Source: Niebla homalea (lineage: Eukaryota > Ascomycota > Lecanoromycetes > Lecanorales > Ramalinaceae). From it: a stretch of DNA of 64,000 bases. Under the pieces are notes generated by a model that was not told the origin of the DNA, did no database searches, and worked only from the letters and a program-made list of their open reading frames with translations. The stretch lies in NCBI GenBank assembly GCA_019925105.1, contig JAHGAU010000001.1:1860001-1924000 (forward strand). Reading direction: 5' to 3'. Below, piece after piece: positions 21,901 through 34,226 of the stretch. How positions within the stretch are numbered: the first letter of the stretch is position 1; every line of letters starts with the position of its first letter. The translations under genes and the position numbers were made by a program.

Positions 21901-24900
21901 AAGGAGGCTCTTCATCCGCGGTAGGAGGGCATGAAGATACAGGTCAGCGGATATGGCGTTGGGAAGGACAATAATGTTGTAGGATTGACCTTCGATCAAG
22001 GATGTTTCCGAGTGGCGTGGTGGCGACCAGCGACTGCCTTCGTTTGACAGATATGTCTCATTGGGGTTGGTGGATTGCTTGAAGGGTAAGCCCCAGAGCT
22101 CACCTTCACCAGAGAGATAGCCAGCGGTGAAAGACCCAACGGGATGCGTGAAAGCAACATCGTCCGTCAGAGTCTCACATGTGTCTGCATCGACTAGCTC
22201 CAGAATGCGCAGCCCAGGATTCTTGTGAGCAGCCAGAGAGATAACACGCATGATGATATCCTTGTTGTCGCTCGGGCGCACGGGGCGCATGCCATCAATG
22301 TACTTAGCAAGCTTACCATTCGTCCAGCCACTCGTGTAGATATCGGGCCTCCACGCAACCTTCAGCATAGGATGCCGCGGCGTTCTCTCGGCGGGATTTT
22401 GAGATATGTATGGAGACATCCGGATCTGGTTGACCTTCGCACAGATCTCGCCATCGCACTCTAACTCGGCAGAAACCTCCACCGAACCTAGACCGACGAT
22501 ATCTGCTTTGGCATTGATAACGCAGTCAGGCTCTGAAGAGTGCGGTAAGCGGAAGATACCCGATTCCATGCTGATCACGGTCTTGGCTTCTAATGGATCG
22601 CTCGAGCCTGCCGCATTTGCGATCATGCCACTCTGCAGCATAGCGTCCATGGTAATTGGATGGATGGCATACTGGCGCTCATATCGAGCGCCCCTTTCGT
22701 TGTCCCTGAGACACGCCGCAGTGGTTCGGGCGAAACGCACAGCATCACTCTTGTCGGTTTCGATAGACTGTAGTGTCTGGTATCTAGAGCTGTAATTGAT
22801 GCCAGCCCTAGCGAAACGACCATACCACCCGAAAGGAGTGGATCCCTTCAACTGACCATCGTGGCTGATCTTAGGGGTGAACTCTTGCGCATGCTTGCGA
22901 ATCCGAATCGAGCCAGTTGCATGAGTTGTAGATCCCTCTTCTTGATATGAGACAACCTCGAATCTCCACCACTCGCTTGATTTGGTGAAAGACGAGAGCC
23001 GCTTTGGGTTGATGCTGGTGAAAAGCTCCAGGGCTGTATCCACGGGCAGTGCCAGTGTGCTTGGTAGACTAACATTCTGAAATTCAAAGGCGGCGGAAGC
23101 ACTCAATTTGGTCTGCGTTGCCTGCGATACCGCTTCGATAGCCATTGCCAGATAGCAAGCACCCGGGAGAACAACATTTTCTTCCAACCTGTGACCATCA
23201 ATCCAAGGAAGATCTTTTACCTCGAGCAAATTACGCCAAGACAACGTCTGTCCGTCTCCTCCAGGGATGTGGGAGCCCAGTAGCTCATGGCGAGGGTATT
23301 TTCGAGACCGATTCTCGCGGCTGACGCGGGGCTCATTCCACAGAAGACTTTCGTAAGTTTGTGAGTAGGGGGGAAGACTGGCAATGACCTTGGGACCACA
23401 TTCCCTTTCTGCATCATTGACCTTGAAGAATGGGCATTCGTAGCCGTGCAAAAACAGTTGGCCGATAAGCCCAAGGGCACAGTCCACGGCATTTTTGCCT
23501 CTGGTCAAGGAGTTCGAATAAGGCAACGAGCTCTTCTTCGCCTTGCTTCGGATTTGCTTCAGCGGAAGCTCCAAGGCCGAATGAGGACCAATTTCGAGGA
23601 GATGCACATCGCCTTGTGTGATGATGTAGTGCGCCGCTTGGGCGAAGAGAACGGGCGACTCCATATTCGTCTTCCAATAGGTGGCATTGATGCCTTCGGA
23701 CTTTGGCTTCCCAGTGACGCTGGAGACAAACGTTGCTCCTGTCCGCAATCGAGGTGAAGTTGTTGGCAGATTCTTACAGGCTTCGGGAATCAGCCGTTCC
23801 AATTCTGGGCCCAAAGCCTTCATGTGATGCGAATGGTAGGCCTTGCCTCCGGTCCCAAGCTTGCGGGCGAAGATCCCCCTGCTCTGCAAATCTTGCGAGA
23901 GCGAGGTAATCTGGGCCGCGTCTCCACTCATGGTAATGCTTACGGGGGAATTCACGCAAGCCACAACGACTTTGCCTTGGAGACCGGCTTTCGCAATCTC
24001 AGCTTCCCCTTCTTCGCTGCCCATTCCGACAGCCATCATGGCGCCTTCCATTTTGTTGATCCCGTTACAGTACCCACGATAGAACGCTGCAACAATGGCT
24101 TCGGCTTCGGTGGCATGACCAGCAGCGAAGGCCGCCGCGACTTCACCTGAGGAATGACCAACCACATACTTTGGCATGATCCCCCAGGAATACAAAAGCT
24201 GCATGGTAGCAATTTGCAGAGCTGTGGAGACTGGCTGCGCGCAAGCCGACTCTTGGATTTGACTGGTCTCAGCAGGTGCGTAGAGTGTCCCTTGGATTGT
24301 CCAATCCGGAGGGTGTGGTACTTTGGTCAGTATTGTATCCATTTCCTGAATGCTCTTTCTGAAGACGGGGAATTCTTCAAAGAGCTGTTTACCCATCCCA
24401 GGCCACTGGGCACCTTGACCCGTGAAGATAAAAGCAAAAGGCAGCGGTCCATGAGTGGGAGGGCTTGGCAGCGTTCTCAGGTTGTCAATATCCAGATCTT
24501 TCAGCAACGTATCTCTGCCTCCAACAATGTATCCGCGCTGTTGCGTGAAATGCGTCCTGCGGCATCCAAGCGTGTAAGCAAGATCCACTACATCGAGGTT
24601 CTCCGTTGCTGCGTGTGCGGTATCGACTATGCGTGCCTCCAAGGACTTTTCGGTGGTAGCAGAAAACGGGAGGAGGAAGCTGTTTCGCTCGTAGAGATTA
24701 GAAGTGGCACTTGTTGCAGAGTCCAGACTGACAATCTCCGGCTCAGAGGAAGAACGACTCTTGGAAACGGTGCTTAGGGAGTCTGCTGGCGTGGGGTTGA
24801 AGGAACTGTTGGCAAGACTGCCTGCAGGGGGTGTGAATCCTCGCGCTCGGCGGGTCCATGGATCAGCTGCCTCCAGAATTACATGCCCATTTGCACCACC

Positions 24901-26239
24901 ATAGCCAAAGGAGTTGACACCAGTGCGGCGTATTTTCGATCCTGGCCAGTCCCTTGTCTTGGTCACAATATCAATACCCCATTCATCGACTTTGATCTTT
25001 GGATTGATTTTCTTGATCCCAACCGTGGGAGGGATTTGGCCTTGCTCAAGTACGAGGACGGCTTTAATGATGCCCGAAAGTCCGCTCACAGCTTCGCTGT
25101 GGCCAATATTGGTCTTTACAGAACCAATCATCAGAGGTTGGAGGCTGTTAGACCCGAACACCTTTGACAACGCTTCAACTTCAAGGGGATCGCCGGCTCG
25201 AGTGCCAGTGCCATGACATTCGATGAAAGCAGTCTCAGATGGATCAAGTCCTGCCCTCTCATATGCTTTACGAATCACATTCACCTGCGCATCGGCACTA
25301 GGGGCTGAAATTCCGCGTGTTCTGCCGTTTGATCCGATCGCAGTTCCTCTGATGACTGCACGTATAGGGTCATTGTCCTTCACCGCATCGCTGAGTCGCT
25401 TGAGATATAAAGAGCCTAGACCATCAGCACGAGCATAGCCATCCGCCGAATCGTCGAAGGTGTGGCACGTTGACGTCTTTGACAGCACACCAGCTTTCAT
25501 CATTCCCAAGTGTTGCTCCACAGACTGAATCAGATTTGCCCCTGCGACAATGGCTCCCTTGCAATCGCCCGACTCTAGAGCTGCACACGCCATGTGTAGG
25601 CAGTACAACGAGGATGAACATGCGGTATCTATGACCAAACTCGGGCCTTCCATGTTGAATGTGTGCGTTATTCGATTTGCCAATATCGTTGCTCCCATGC
25701 CTGTTGCGCTGAAACGGCTGAAATTTTCCGGGTCTTTTGTCTGCATCGACAGATAATCGTTTCCAAAATTCCCCACGTAACAGCCAGTATCAGATCCAGA
25801 AACTTGATCCAGTGTGATACCAGCGCTTTCGAAACACTCAAAGACGACTTCCAGCAGCTTTCTCTGTTGTGGATCCATATACGTTGCCTCTTGATTCAGT
25901 ATCCCGAAAAATTCGTTATCAAATTCGCGGATATCGTCTTTTATGAAATAGCCTCCTCTCATATCCATGCCAATTTCAGGCTTGTAAAAGCCATCAATAT
26001 TGAACCTCGTCTTGGGCACATCACATTGCCCTGCCCTTTCTTCAAGCAGCATCTTCCATAGTGAAGATGGGCTATTGACTTGCCCGGGCAGTCGACAAGC
26101 TTTGATTTTGGTCAGCTTCATAGCCGATAAAGCATCCAGACGGATTTCTCTTACCCATCCCAACGATAGCAATTGGGTCTTGTGCATCTTCAGGTATGGA
26201 CGGCGGCTGCTGGCCGCCATCTTGCGGGGGATCAGCCAT
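18960..26239 (-). CDS. Highly reducing type I polyketide synthase (KS-MAT-DH-vestigial MT-ER-KR-ACP)
   Basis: Exons: 26239-26155, 26099-19864, 19811-18960, giving about 2390 aa. KS: IAIVGMACRLPG, active Cys189 in DTACSSS, ECHGTGT and NIGHSEA. MAT: FTGQGAQWPG and Ser678 in GHSSGE. DH: His998 in WIDGHRLEENVVLPG and Asp1180 in HPITMDAM. A shortened methyltransferase-like linker follows, with LELVDADT (about 1328-1335) where an active domain would have a glycine-rich SAM motif, so C-methylation is unlikely. ER: about 1700-2010, with HCGASDIGMAA at the nucleotide loop (Ser1817 and Asp1818 replace the usual Gly-Gly). KR: VGCLGGLGR near 2026 and Tyr2165 in QANYCAGN. ACP: Ser2349 in GFGLDSMM. There is no TE or reductase release domain, which fits direct hand-over to the SAT domain of the divergent NR-PKS. 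It probably makes a partly reduced chain used as the NR-PKS starter. The first intron interrupts the KS entry motif and places the start at 26239. Confidence 0.95.
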
Positions 26240-26768
26240 CTCAGCGCGATAAAGAGATCACTGAGGTCCCATGAGTGATCTGAAGCACATATACTGTCGA
26301 TGTTGGTGACAGCTGAAGACCTGAGTAGAAAGGAATGTATTGAACAGTAGAGAAATTGGATGGCTGAGCGTCACCAACTACTAGCAAAGCCCTTTCTGAT
26401 GTTTAAGATGAGGAACCCGCGAAAGGAAGAACATTCCGGACGTTTAGTATGGGTGCCGAAAATATGGCAGCCAAGCGACAATAAAAAAAAAAGCCGCCGA
26501 AAAATACCCTGACCCTGAAATACGCAATGCATCAAATCACGCTGGATGGCATTTCAAATAATCAAGATACTCGTGATTCATTTGTGCGTACGAAGGAAGG
26601 GTTAGCAGATTACACACCATTAGTCTGCCGTCCTGAGCAATCAATGGCGCATGACGCTGTTCTCTATACAGGTCAACACTGTCCTCTTCCTCGACTTTTA
26701 GATGTCGTTCCAACTTTGTTTTCCTTCTAGATAGAGGCGGACTGTTGGTTAAGAACGTCCTTGACGGC
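26240..26768. promoter_or_regulatory. Shared divergent promoter of the HR-PKS and NR-PKS
   Basis: This 529-bp gap lies between the two outward-reading PKS genes. It contains an A10 tract near 26484-26493, a TCCGGA palindrome at 26435-26440 and a TCTATACA element near 26663, about 100 bp before the NR-PKS ATG. No textbook AflR palindrome (TCG-N5-CGA) was found by eye. The layout implies coordinated expression of the two synthases. Confidence 0.6.
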
Positions 26769-29700
26769 ATGGCGGCTCAGCAAAGATCTATTATATTCTT
26801 TGGAGACGGATCGCACGAGACACAAACTTCGCTGTCGCAGATCCTTCGTACAGCCAAAGAGGGCACCTTGCTCTGGCAATTCCTCAAAGGAGTGAGCAAA
26901 GCTTTGTTGGAAGAGTGTGCGAGATTGCCGCCCGATGCTCGAGAGGAATTGCCCAAGTTCCACGATCTGAACAACCTCTTGAAGAAGCATGGAGAGGATA
27001 AGCGACCTCATCCGGCATTGCACCCCACAGAATTGCTTCTATCGCAATTGGGGCAGTTCATTGGGTAGGCTTGTTGAGTAGTGCTTACACCCAAAATATT
27101 CTAACATTTATGAAAGTTCATATGAGCGCTTTCCGACCGAGGCGTATCCAAGTCCAAACGAAGACATCATCATAGGTCTGTGCTTTGGAGAGTTGTCAGC
27201 TACGGCTATCAGCTTGGCAAGGAACCTGCTGGAGCTTCTGCCACTCGCTGTGGAAGCGGTTCGCCAGGCTTTCCGCGGAGGTGTTCTGACATGGACTACT
27301 GCCAGAGAATTGGAGCCCCAACAGGGACTCGATGAAAGCTGGTCACTTGCTGTACCCCGGGACAGCGGCCTTGCAGATGGCGAACGGATCGAGCAGCTCT
27401 GCATTGAGCTCGTAAGTCCTTCAGAACACATGCGCAAAGACGAAGTTTCCCGAAATAGAAAAAGCGTGGACATCTGTTAACCTTCACGTAGGAGATTCCG
27501 AAACGAAAGCATGCATATACGACTGCACTCAGCGCCAAAACCATTGTCATTGGGGGCCCACCTTCGACTCTGAACAGAATCGTGAACAAATTATCGTCTG
27601 ACAAGAACTTCTCGTTCAAAGGGTGTCCCCATCGCGTTCACGTTTATGCGCCCTATCATTCTCCATTACTCTACACTGAGAATCAGATTGAGCGAATGAC
27701 GGATGGTGCCTTGCAACGAAATCTTTGGGCGGATATTCCTGATCAACAGCGTACATTGATTGGTGCCTTCACTGGAAGACACTACAAGGCTCCTAATAGA
27801 CAGGAGCTGGTAGAACGAGTGTACCACGATATTCTTTCGGAGCCAATGATATGGGACAATGTAGTAGAGGGGACGAAAGAATGTGTCGCACAATCGGGCA
27901 TAAAGAAATGGGTTGTCCGAACCTTTGGCCCCACCTTGGCTGTTCAGAGTATGATCTCAACATTGAGAACGGACCTCAAGGTGGACATCAGCATCGACGA
28001 GTCCTTCGATGTTGGCAGGATCCTGGACGCCAATCCGAAAAGGATTCCACTAGCCATTGTTGGCATGGCTGGCAGGTTCCCAGAAGCCGTAAACCATGAT
28101 GAGCTTTGGACAGTGCTTGAACAAGGCCTAGACTGCCACAAGATAGTGAGTTTTCTTACCCTATCACAGACCTTTCGTTGACATGACCAAGGTACCGAGC
28201 CATAGGTTCGACCCAGACAAGCATCTCTCCAAGCCTACTTATGGCTGCTTCATGGACGCACCGGGAAATTTCGATGCCCGTTTCTTCAATATGTCTCCTC
28301 GTGAAGCATTACAGACAGATCCTGGTCAGAGGCTCGGCCTTGTGACAGCGTATGAAGCCATGGAGATGGCGGGGTACGTACCTAACAGGACACCAGCAAC
28401 CACCATCGACCGTATTGGGACATTCTACGGTCAGGCATTTGATGAATACAGGGAGCAAAATCTGGTCCAAGAAGTCGGCGTACGTGCCAACCCCTCCTGC
28501 GAGCTAGTTCTGTGACGTTGCACTGTTCTCGATCGCGACCAATTGTCGAGCCCATAATTTGGTCCACTGTGACGAAACTTTCAGCTCATGTAAATACGCT
28601 GAGCATCGTGATTCGCGCCATGATTGAAGAATTCCGATCCTTTCGAAGTTGGCAGTCATGAACTGGTTGTACTGTGCTGACGTGCGTGTTATCAGACATA
28701 CTTCGTGTCCGGGGCAGTAAGGGCGTTCGGCCCTGTAAGTACAACATGTCTGTTCCTGACTGTCTCGGGCCAAATTGACAGACTTTGCCTTCTAGGGTCG
28801 AATCAATCACTATTTCAAATTTGGAGGCCCGGCCTATAGCGTTGACACGGCCTGCTCTTCCAGCTTGGTTGCACTGAATCTGGCCTGCAACTCGGTGTGG
28901 AGCGGGGAATGCGATACTGCGTTGGCCGGAGGAATGAATATCGTGTGTTGCGCACACCCCTTCCAGGGTCTCAGTGAAGGTCATTTTTTATCTGAGACAG
29001 GAAACTGTAAGACCTATGATAATGGCGCTGATGGCTACTGCCGTGGTGAGGGCGTGGGCTCCGTTGTTGTGAAACGATTGGATGCGGCTCAGGCGGACAA
29101 CGACAACATCCTTGCCACGATTCTCTCAACGGCATCCAACTACCCCGATAATGCGGTGTCCATTACTCATCCATATGGTCCCACACAAGAGAGGCTTTTC
29201 CAACACGTCCTTAACCAGGCTGGCATCGACCCATTTGACGTAGGATACATAGAGATGCATGGTACTGGGACACAAGCGGTAGGGAAGCCCTTTCCATCCT
29301 AGCCCTGATCGATCGATCAGTCAGATCCACATTGAAGGGCTGGGGGATGTAATATGTTGAAGGCTTGGGCTAATAAGGGTTTGTCCGTAGGGCGATGCTA
29401 CTGAAATGAGCTCCGTCACGAACGTTTTCGCGCCTGACTCGCCAAGGAGGCCGAGGGATCAGCCACTGTGGGTGGGAGCTGTGAAAGCAAATATAGGCCA
29501 CAGTGAAGCAGCCTCAGGAGTCACGGCTCTGATCAAGACACTTCTCGTGCTCCGAGAGCAGAGGATTCCACCTCAAGTATTCAACGGGGAGCTTAACAAG
29601 ACCTTTCCGGATCTTGATGAGCGGAATGTACATAGTGGGTTGCTTTTCGCGTGTAGCGTGTGAGGTGGACGAGCTAACCTTTCCGCAGTCCCCTTCAAAG

Positions 29701-32700
29701 GCGCCGAGTTCCCTGCTCCGCCGCAAAGACTGAGCACCAAGGATGGTCCAGCTTTACGTCATGCTCTGGTAAATAACTTCAGTGCAGCTGGTGGGAACAC
29801 TGCCATGTTGTTGGCGGAAAGCCGAATGAAAGAAAGAGCTGCGGCAGGAGATAAGCGCACGGAGCACGTGATTTGCATTAGTGCCAAGACCAAGACTGCA
29901 CTTGATGGCAACATGAAGAATCTCATTCAGTATCTCGATCAGCACCCGGAGACCTCCCTGTCCGACCTCTCCTACACCACAACTGCTCGCCGTATTCAAT
30001 ATCCGATCCGTGTCTCAATTCTTGCCAAGTCGGTCAAGCAATTGCGCGAGAAGCTTGAGACGGAATCCCACGTCCAAGGACGCAAAGCAGCAGACAAATG
30101 CTCGGGCACTCCCTTTGCCTTTACTGGTCAAGGTGCCTTGTACACATCCCTTGGCAAAGACCTGTATGATACCTGCGGTCAGTTCCGGGAGGATCTCGAT
30201 CGTCAAAATGATATCAGCTTCAATCATGGCTTCCCAAGCTTCTTACCCGTCATCAACGGCGAGGCCACTAGTATCGACCAGCTTTCGCCCGTACAAACCC
30301 AACTGGCAATGTGTGCCGTACAGGTTGCACTCTTTAAGCTCTGGGTAACCCTTGGTGTCACTCCTTCCGCGGTTATTGGCCACAGCCTCGGTGAATATGC
30401 CGCCCTCCATGCAGCTGGTGTCCTCAGTCTAAGCGACACACTATATCTCGTTGGTACCAGGGCAAGCATTCTCGAGTCCAAATGCGCACTGAAAACCCAT
30501 TCGATGCTAGCCATTCGCTCGTCAGCAGCCACCGCCAAGCTTGTCCTGGGCGACGATCTACATGGTCTCGAGGTCGCCTGTATCAACGGCCCAGAAGATG
30601 TTGTACTTAGCGGTACCGCGGATCTGGTCGAGGGGGCTGACAAGAAGCTTAAAGACAAGAGCACCATCTTGAATGTACCCTTCGCCTTCCACTCTTCTCA
30701 GATAGAATCTATCATCGAACCATATGCTGATGCAGCCAAAACAATACAATTCAAGAAGCCGCAAATCCCCGTGATCTCGCCTTTGCTGGGCTCAGTCGTC
30801 ATGGAGGAAGGTGTATTTAATGCAAACTACCTGACACGGCACGCCCGAGAGGCGGTCAACTTTGCCGCTGGCCTTGAGCAGGCACAAGCCAACAGCATTG
30901 TGGACGCACATAATATTTGGATCGAGGTTGGCCCTCACCCAATCTGTCTTGGAATGATCAGGTCCACATTAGGGCCAAAGACTCGTGGTTTTGGCAGTCT
31001 GCGGAAAGATGAGAGTCCATGGACGACGCTGAGTAGGACTGTGTCCTTCCTTTACCAAGCAGGTTTCAAGGTGGGCTGGTCTGAGTATCATCGCGACTTT
31101 GAGCGCTCTCAACGTCTCCTAGCGCTGCCTTGTTATGCCTTTGACAATAAAAACTACTGGCTTGAATACAAGAACAATTGGCTCTTGAACAAGAGTGGCG
31201 TTTCGGAGGCTGCTGTCAGTGGTCCCTCAGGTCCTGCGACTACAACCGTGCAAAGATTAATCTCGACCGAAAAGAGGGATGATGGTGTGATGATGGTATT
31301 TGAGACCGACGTCCATGAAAAAAAGATGCACTCGACTATCATCGGCCATCTGATCAACGGCACTGGGCTTACCCCTGCTGTATGTCCTCTTATCCGTCCC
31401 GATCCGTGGGTTTAGTAAGCTAACATTTGGATAGTCCGTATATGCCGATCAGGCGATGACGGTGGCTGACTACATGCGCAAAGAGCACAGTATAGCAGCA
31501 CCCTCAGCCGTCATGAATATCACGCTCATGGAGATCCTGAAATCCATCACTGTACCCCCAATCCAACCAGATAAGCCGAAGTTGGTCAGGATCGAGGCGT
31601 TTGCTGATCACAAGAAAGGCAACATCACAGTGGAGTATGGTATCTACTCACCGCAATCGAAAACGACAGACATTGGCGCTAAGTGTATCGTTGAATTCAA
31701 TGAGTCCCAAACATGGCTCGCCTCTTGGGCTAGATCCGCCTACTTGGTCAAGAAGAGGATAGACGCACTTGAGCAACAAGGAGGCACAAACAGGATCCAC
31801 CGAGGTCTTGCGTACAAATTGTTTGCCGGCTTGGTTGCATATGAACCGAAGTATCAAGGGATAAGGGAACTCCTGATGGACAGTCAAGAGCTCGAATCAA
31901 CAGCCTTGCTCGAGCTGTATGACAGGAATGATGCGGGGAATTTCCACTTTAGTCCGTTCTGGATTGATAGTTTTGCTCATCTGGCGGGCTTTGTGTTGAA
32001 TGCCAATGATAATGCGGACCTGTCCAAGTCCGTCTACATCTCTCACGGCTGGGATACAATGGTCTTTGCGACCGAAATCGACCCCAAAAAACCCTATCGT
32101 GTGCACGTAAAGGTGCAGCAAGCCGGCGAATCGATAATGGCAGGAGACACTGCCATTTTCCAGGGCGAAATGATGGTAGGCTTTATCGGCAACCTCAAAT
32201 TCAAGTCAATACCCCGTCCACTTGTGGACTTAATGCTTGGTTCGCCACGTCCATCGCCGGTCGTGAAGAGACCCATGTCGACTGCAGAACCTGTTCCTGC
32301 GAAGAAGGGGGCGCCCAAAGCGGCGCCCAAGGCAGCGCCCAAGAAAAGTATATCCAGCTCAAATCAAGGCGGACCGTTAAACAAGATGCTCGAGGTCATC
32401 GCCGAAGAAGTAGGCGTTCCAGTAGATGAGTTGTCCGACGAGGACACCTTTGCTCAGCTTGGAGTCGATTCTCTACTTTCTCTGACAATTCTTTCGAAAT
32501 TTCGCGAGGGAATGGGTTTAGAAGTCCCGAAGTCCCTTTTCCAAGACTGCGAGACTGTCTCAGACCTCAGGAAACAGTATCGAGGCGCAGGGAACGAGGA
32601 AAGTGGCACCAGTGAAGACTCCTCTGACATGGGCGAGTCGACTCCGGCTACATCCGAAGGAAGCAGTCCAGCACCGATCGAGGAGTCTAAGCCGGTTGAA

Positions 32701-33879
32701 CTCGACGATACTATCACTAAAGTTCGCTCAATCATTGCCGAGCTTGTTGGTGTCGATGTTGATGAGCTTATTGATACCGATGACCTTACCAGCCTGGGTG
32801 TCGACTCCCTTATGAACTTGAGTATCACAGGCGCCTTACGCGAGAAGATGGGTCTTACCATAGCCCCAGATGCCTTGAGCTCCAACCCCTCCCTCAAAGT
32901 CTTTGAAGAAACAATATCTCCATCGCCAAAAGCACCCGAGAAGCCAGCTCCAGCAAAGAAGGGGAAGCCCGTTCAACCTCTAGCGTCCTCGAAGCCGAAG
33001 CCAAAACCAAAGCCAAAAGTGCCGCTCTCGTTCCTCCTCCAGGGAGACCCCAAGAAAGCAACCAAACAAGTCATGCTTTTCCCTGACGGTAGTGGCTCTG
33101 CTACGTCTTATGACAAGATCCCCGAGCTTGGCCCTGACGTCTGCATCTTTGGATTGAACAGTCCGTTCCTCAAAGGGGCAGAAGAATATACCTCAACACT
33201 AGGAGGCGTCGTAGCAAGATGGGTAGAGGAGATACGTTCTAAACAGGCGCATGGGCCTTATATCGTTGCAGGCTGGTCCGCTGGCGGCTACTATGCTTAT
33301 GAGGCCACTAAGCAATTGACCGATGCCGGCGAGACTGTTGAGAAGCTCATTCTTATCGACAGTCCGTGTCGCTTGGTTTACGAAGCTTTTCCAGTGAACT
33401 TGCTCGACCATTGTGCAGAAAGGGGTCTCATGAGCACCGGCTCGAAGGAAACACCACAATGGCTTGTCGATCACTTTGCGTCCACGATTGTTGCGGTTGA
33501 GAATTATATGCCCTCGCCAATGGACGCGGCGAAAGCTCCCAAAACTTATATTATCTGGGCTTCAGATGGCGTCCTAGAAGACTTCGAGGCCGAAGAAACG
33601 AGCCTTGATTTGAACATCAAGGTATCACGATTCCTATTAGGGCGCAAGAAGGACCACGGACCACAAGGCTGGGAGCAATTGCTACCAGCTGACAGGATTG
33701 AGTGCGCGACAGTGCCAGGCACACATTTTACCCTCGTTCAAAAACCAAATGTAAGTGTCTTGGACATGGAAAAGCTGTATGATGCTGATGGATTGCAGTG
33801 CGATACTTTAGCCCGCCTGATTGGCGACGTGGTTGTCGAAGATGATTCACAGAGGAAGGGAAAATGGGTTCATGCATAG
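26769..33879 (+). CDS. Non-reducing type I polyketide synthase (SAT-KS-MAT-PT-ACP-ACP-TE)
   Basis: Exons: 26769-27064, 27117-27411, 27492-28145, 28192-28479, 28696-28734, 28796-29278, 29391-29634, 29689-31379, 31435-33750, 33799-33879, giving about 2128 aa. SAT: Cys121 in GLCFGELSA and His253 in APYHSPLL, both intact. KS: Cys544 in DTACSSS, His679 in EMHGTGT, His722 in [13 protein letters not shown]: Ser999 in [12 protein letters not shown]: His1320 in [12 protein letters not shown] and Asp1508 in [11 protein letters not shown]. Tandem ACPs: Ser1676 (LGVDSLLSL) and Ser1788 (LGVDSLMNL), followed by a Lys/Pro-rich linker. TE: Ser1945 in GWSAGG and His2094 in GTHFTLV. There is no methyltransferase and no reductase. 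The SAT and the adjacent HR-PKS imply an advanced starter; PT and TE give an aromatic acid, lactone or ester. The 48-nt intron in the TE region stays in frame if retained. The 39-nt exon 5 and the 216-nt intron before it are the least certain part. An in-frame ATG at 26745 is an alternative start. Confidence 0.95.
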
Positions 33880-34226
33880 GTGTCGAGGGACCGAAGTCCA
33901 TCCAAAAGCTCTGGATAGATAGACTGGCTTTGCTCGTCTGGTAGCATTCACAAGACGTTAGTGTTTTTCGAAGGTGTCTGGGGTATATAGACTGGGTTGA
34001 GCATGGAATACACTTATCTAGTATCGGTTGCGAACACTTGGCCTACCACTGCCTACCATTGCCACCTTCTGCCAACTTGCACTCAGGGGTTGCATGAGAT
34101 GTGTGAATGAATTAGATTGCAATCATTCTACCGGTACGATCATTAACATCTCCAGCATCCCCCGACCGGCGACCGCTGCATGGCATGAATAAGGCAACCA
34201 CGATCCAGGATCCAGGATCCATGGGC
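33880..34226. other. Convergent 3' spacer between the NR-PKS and the monooxygenase
   Basis: 347 bp between the two converging stop codons. Repeated CTACCACTGCCTACCATTGCC and tandem GGATCCAGGATCC motifs lie near 34040-34065 and 34201-34220. No hairpin terminator or gene is evident. Confidence 0.5.
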
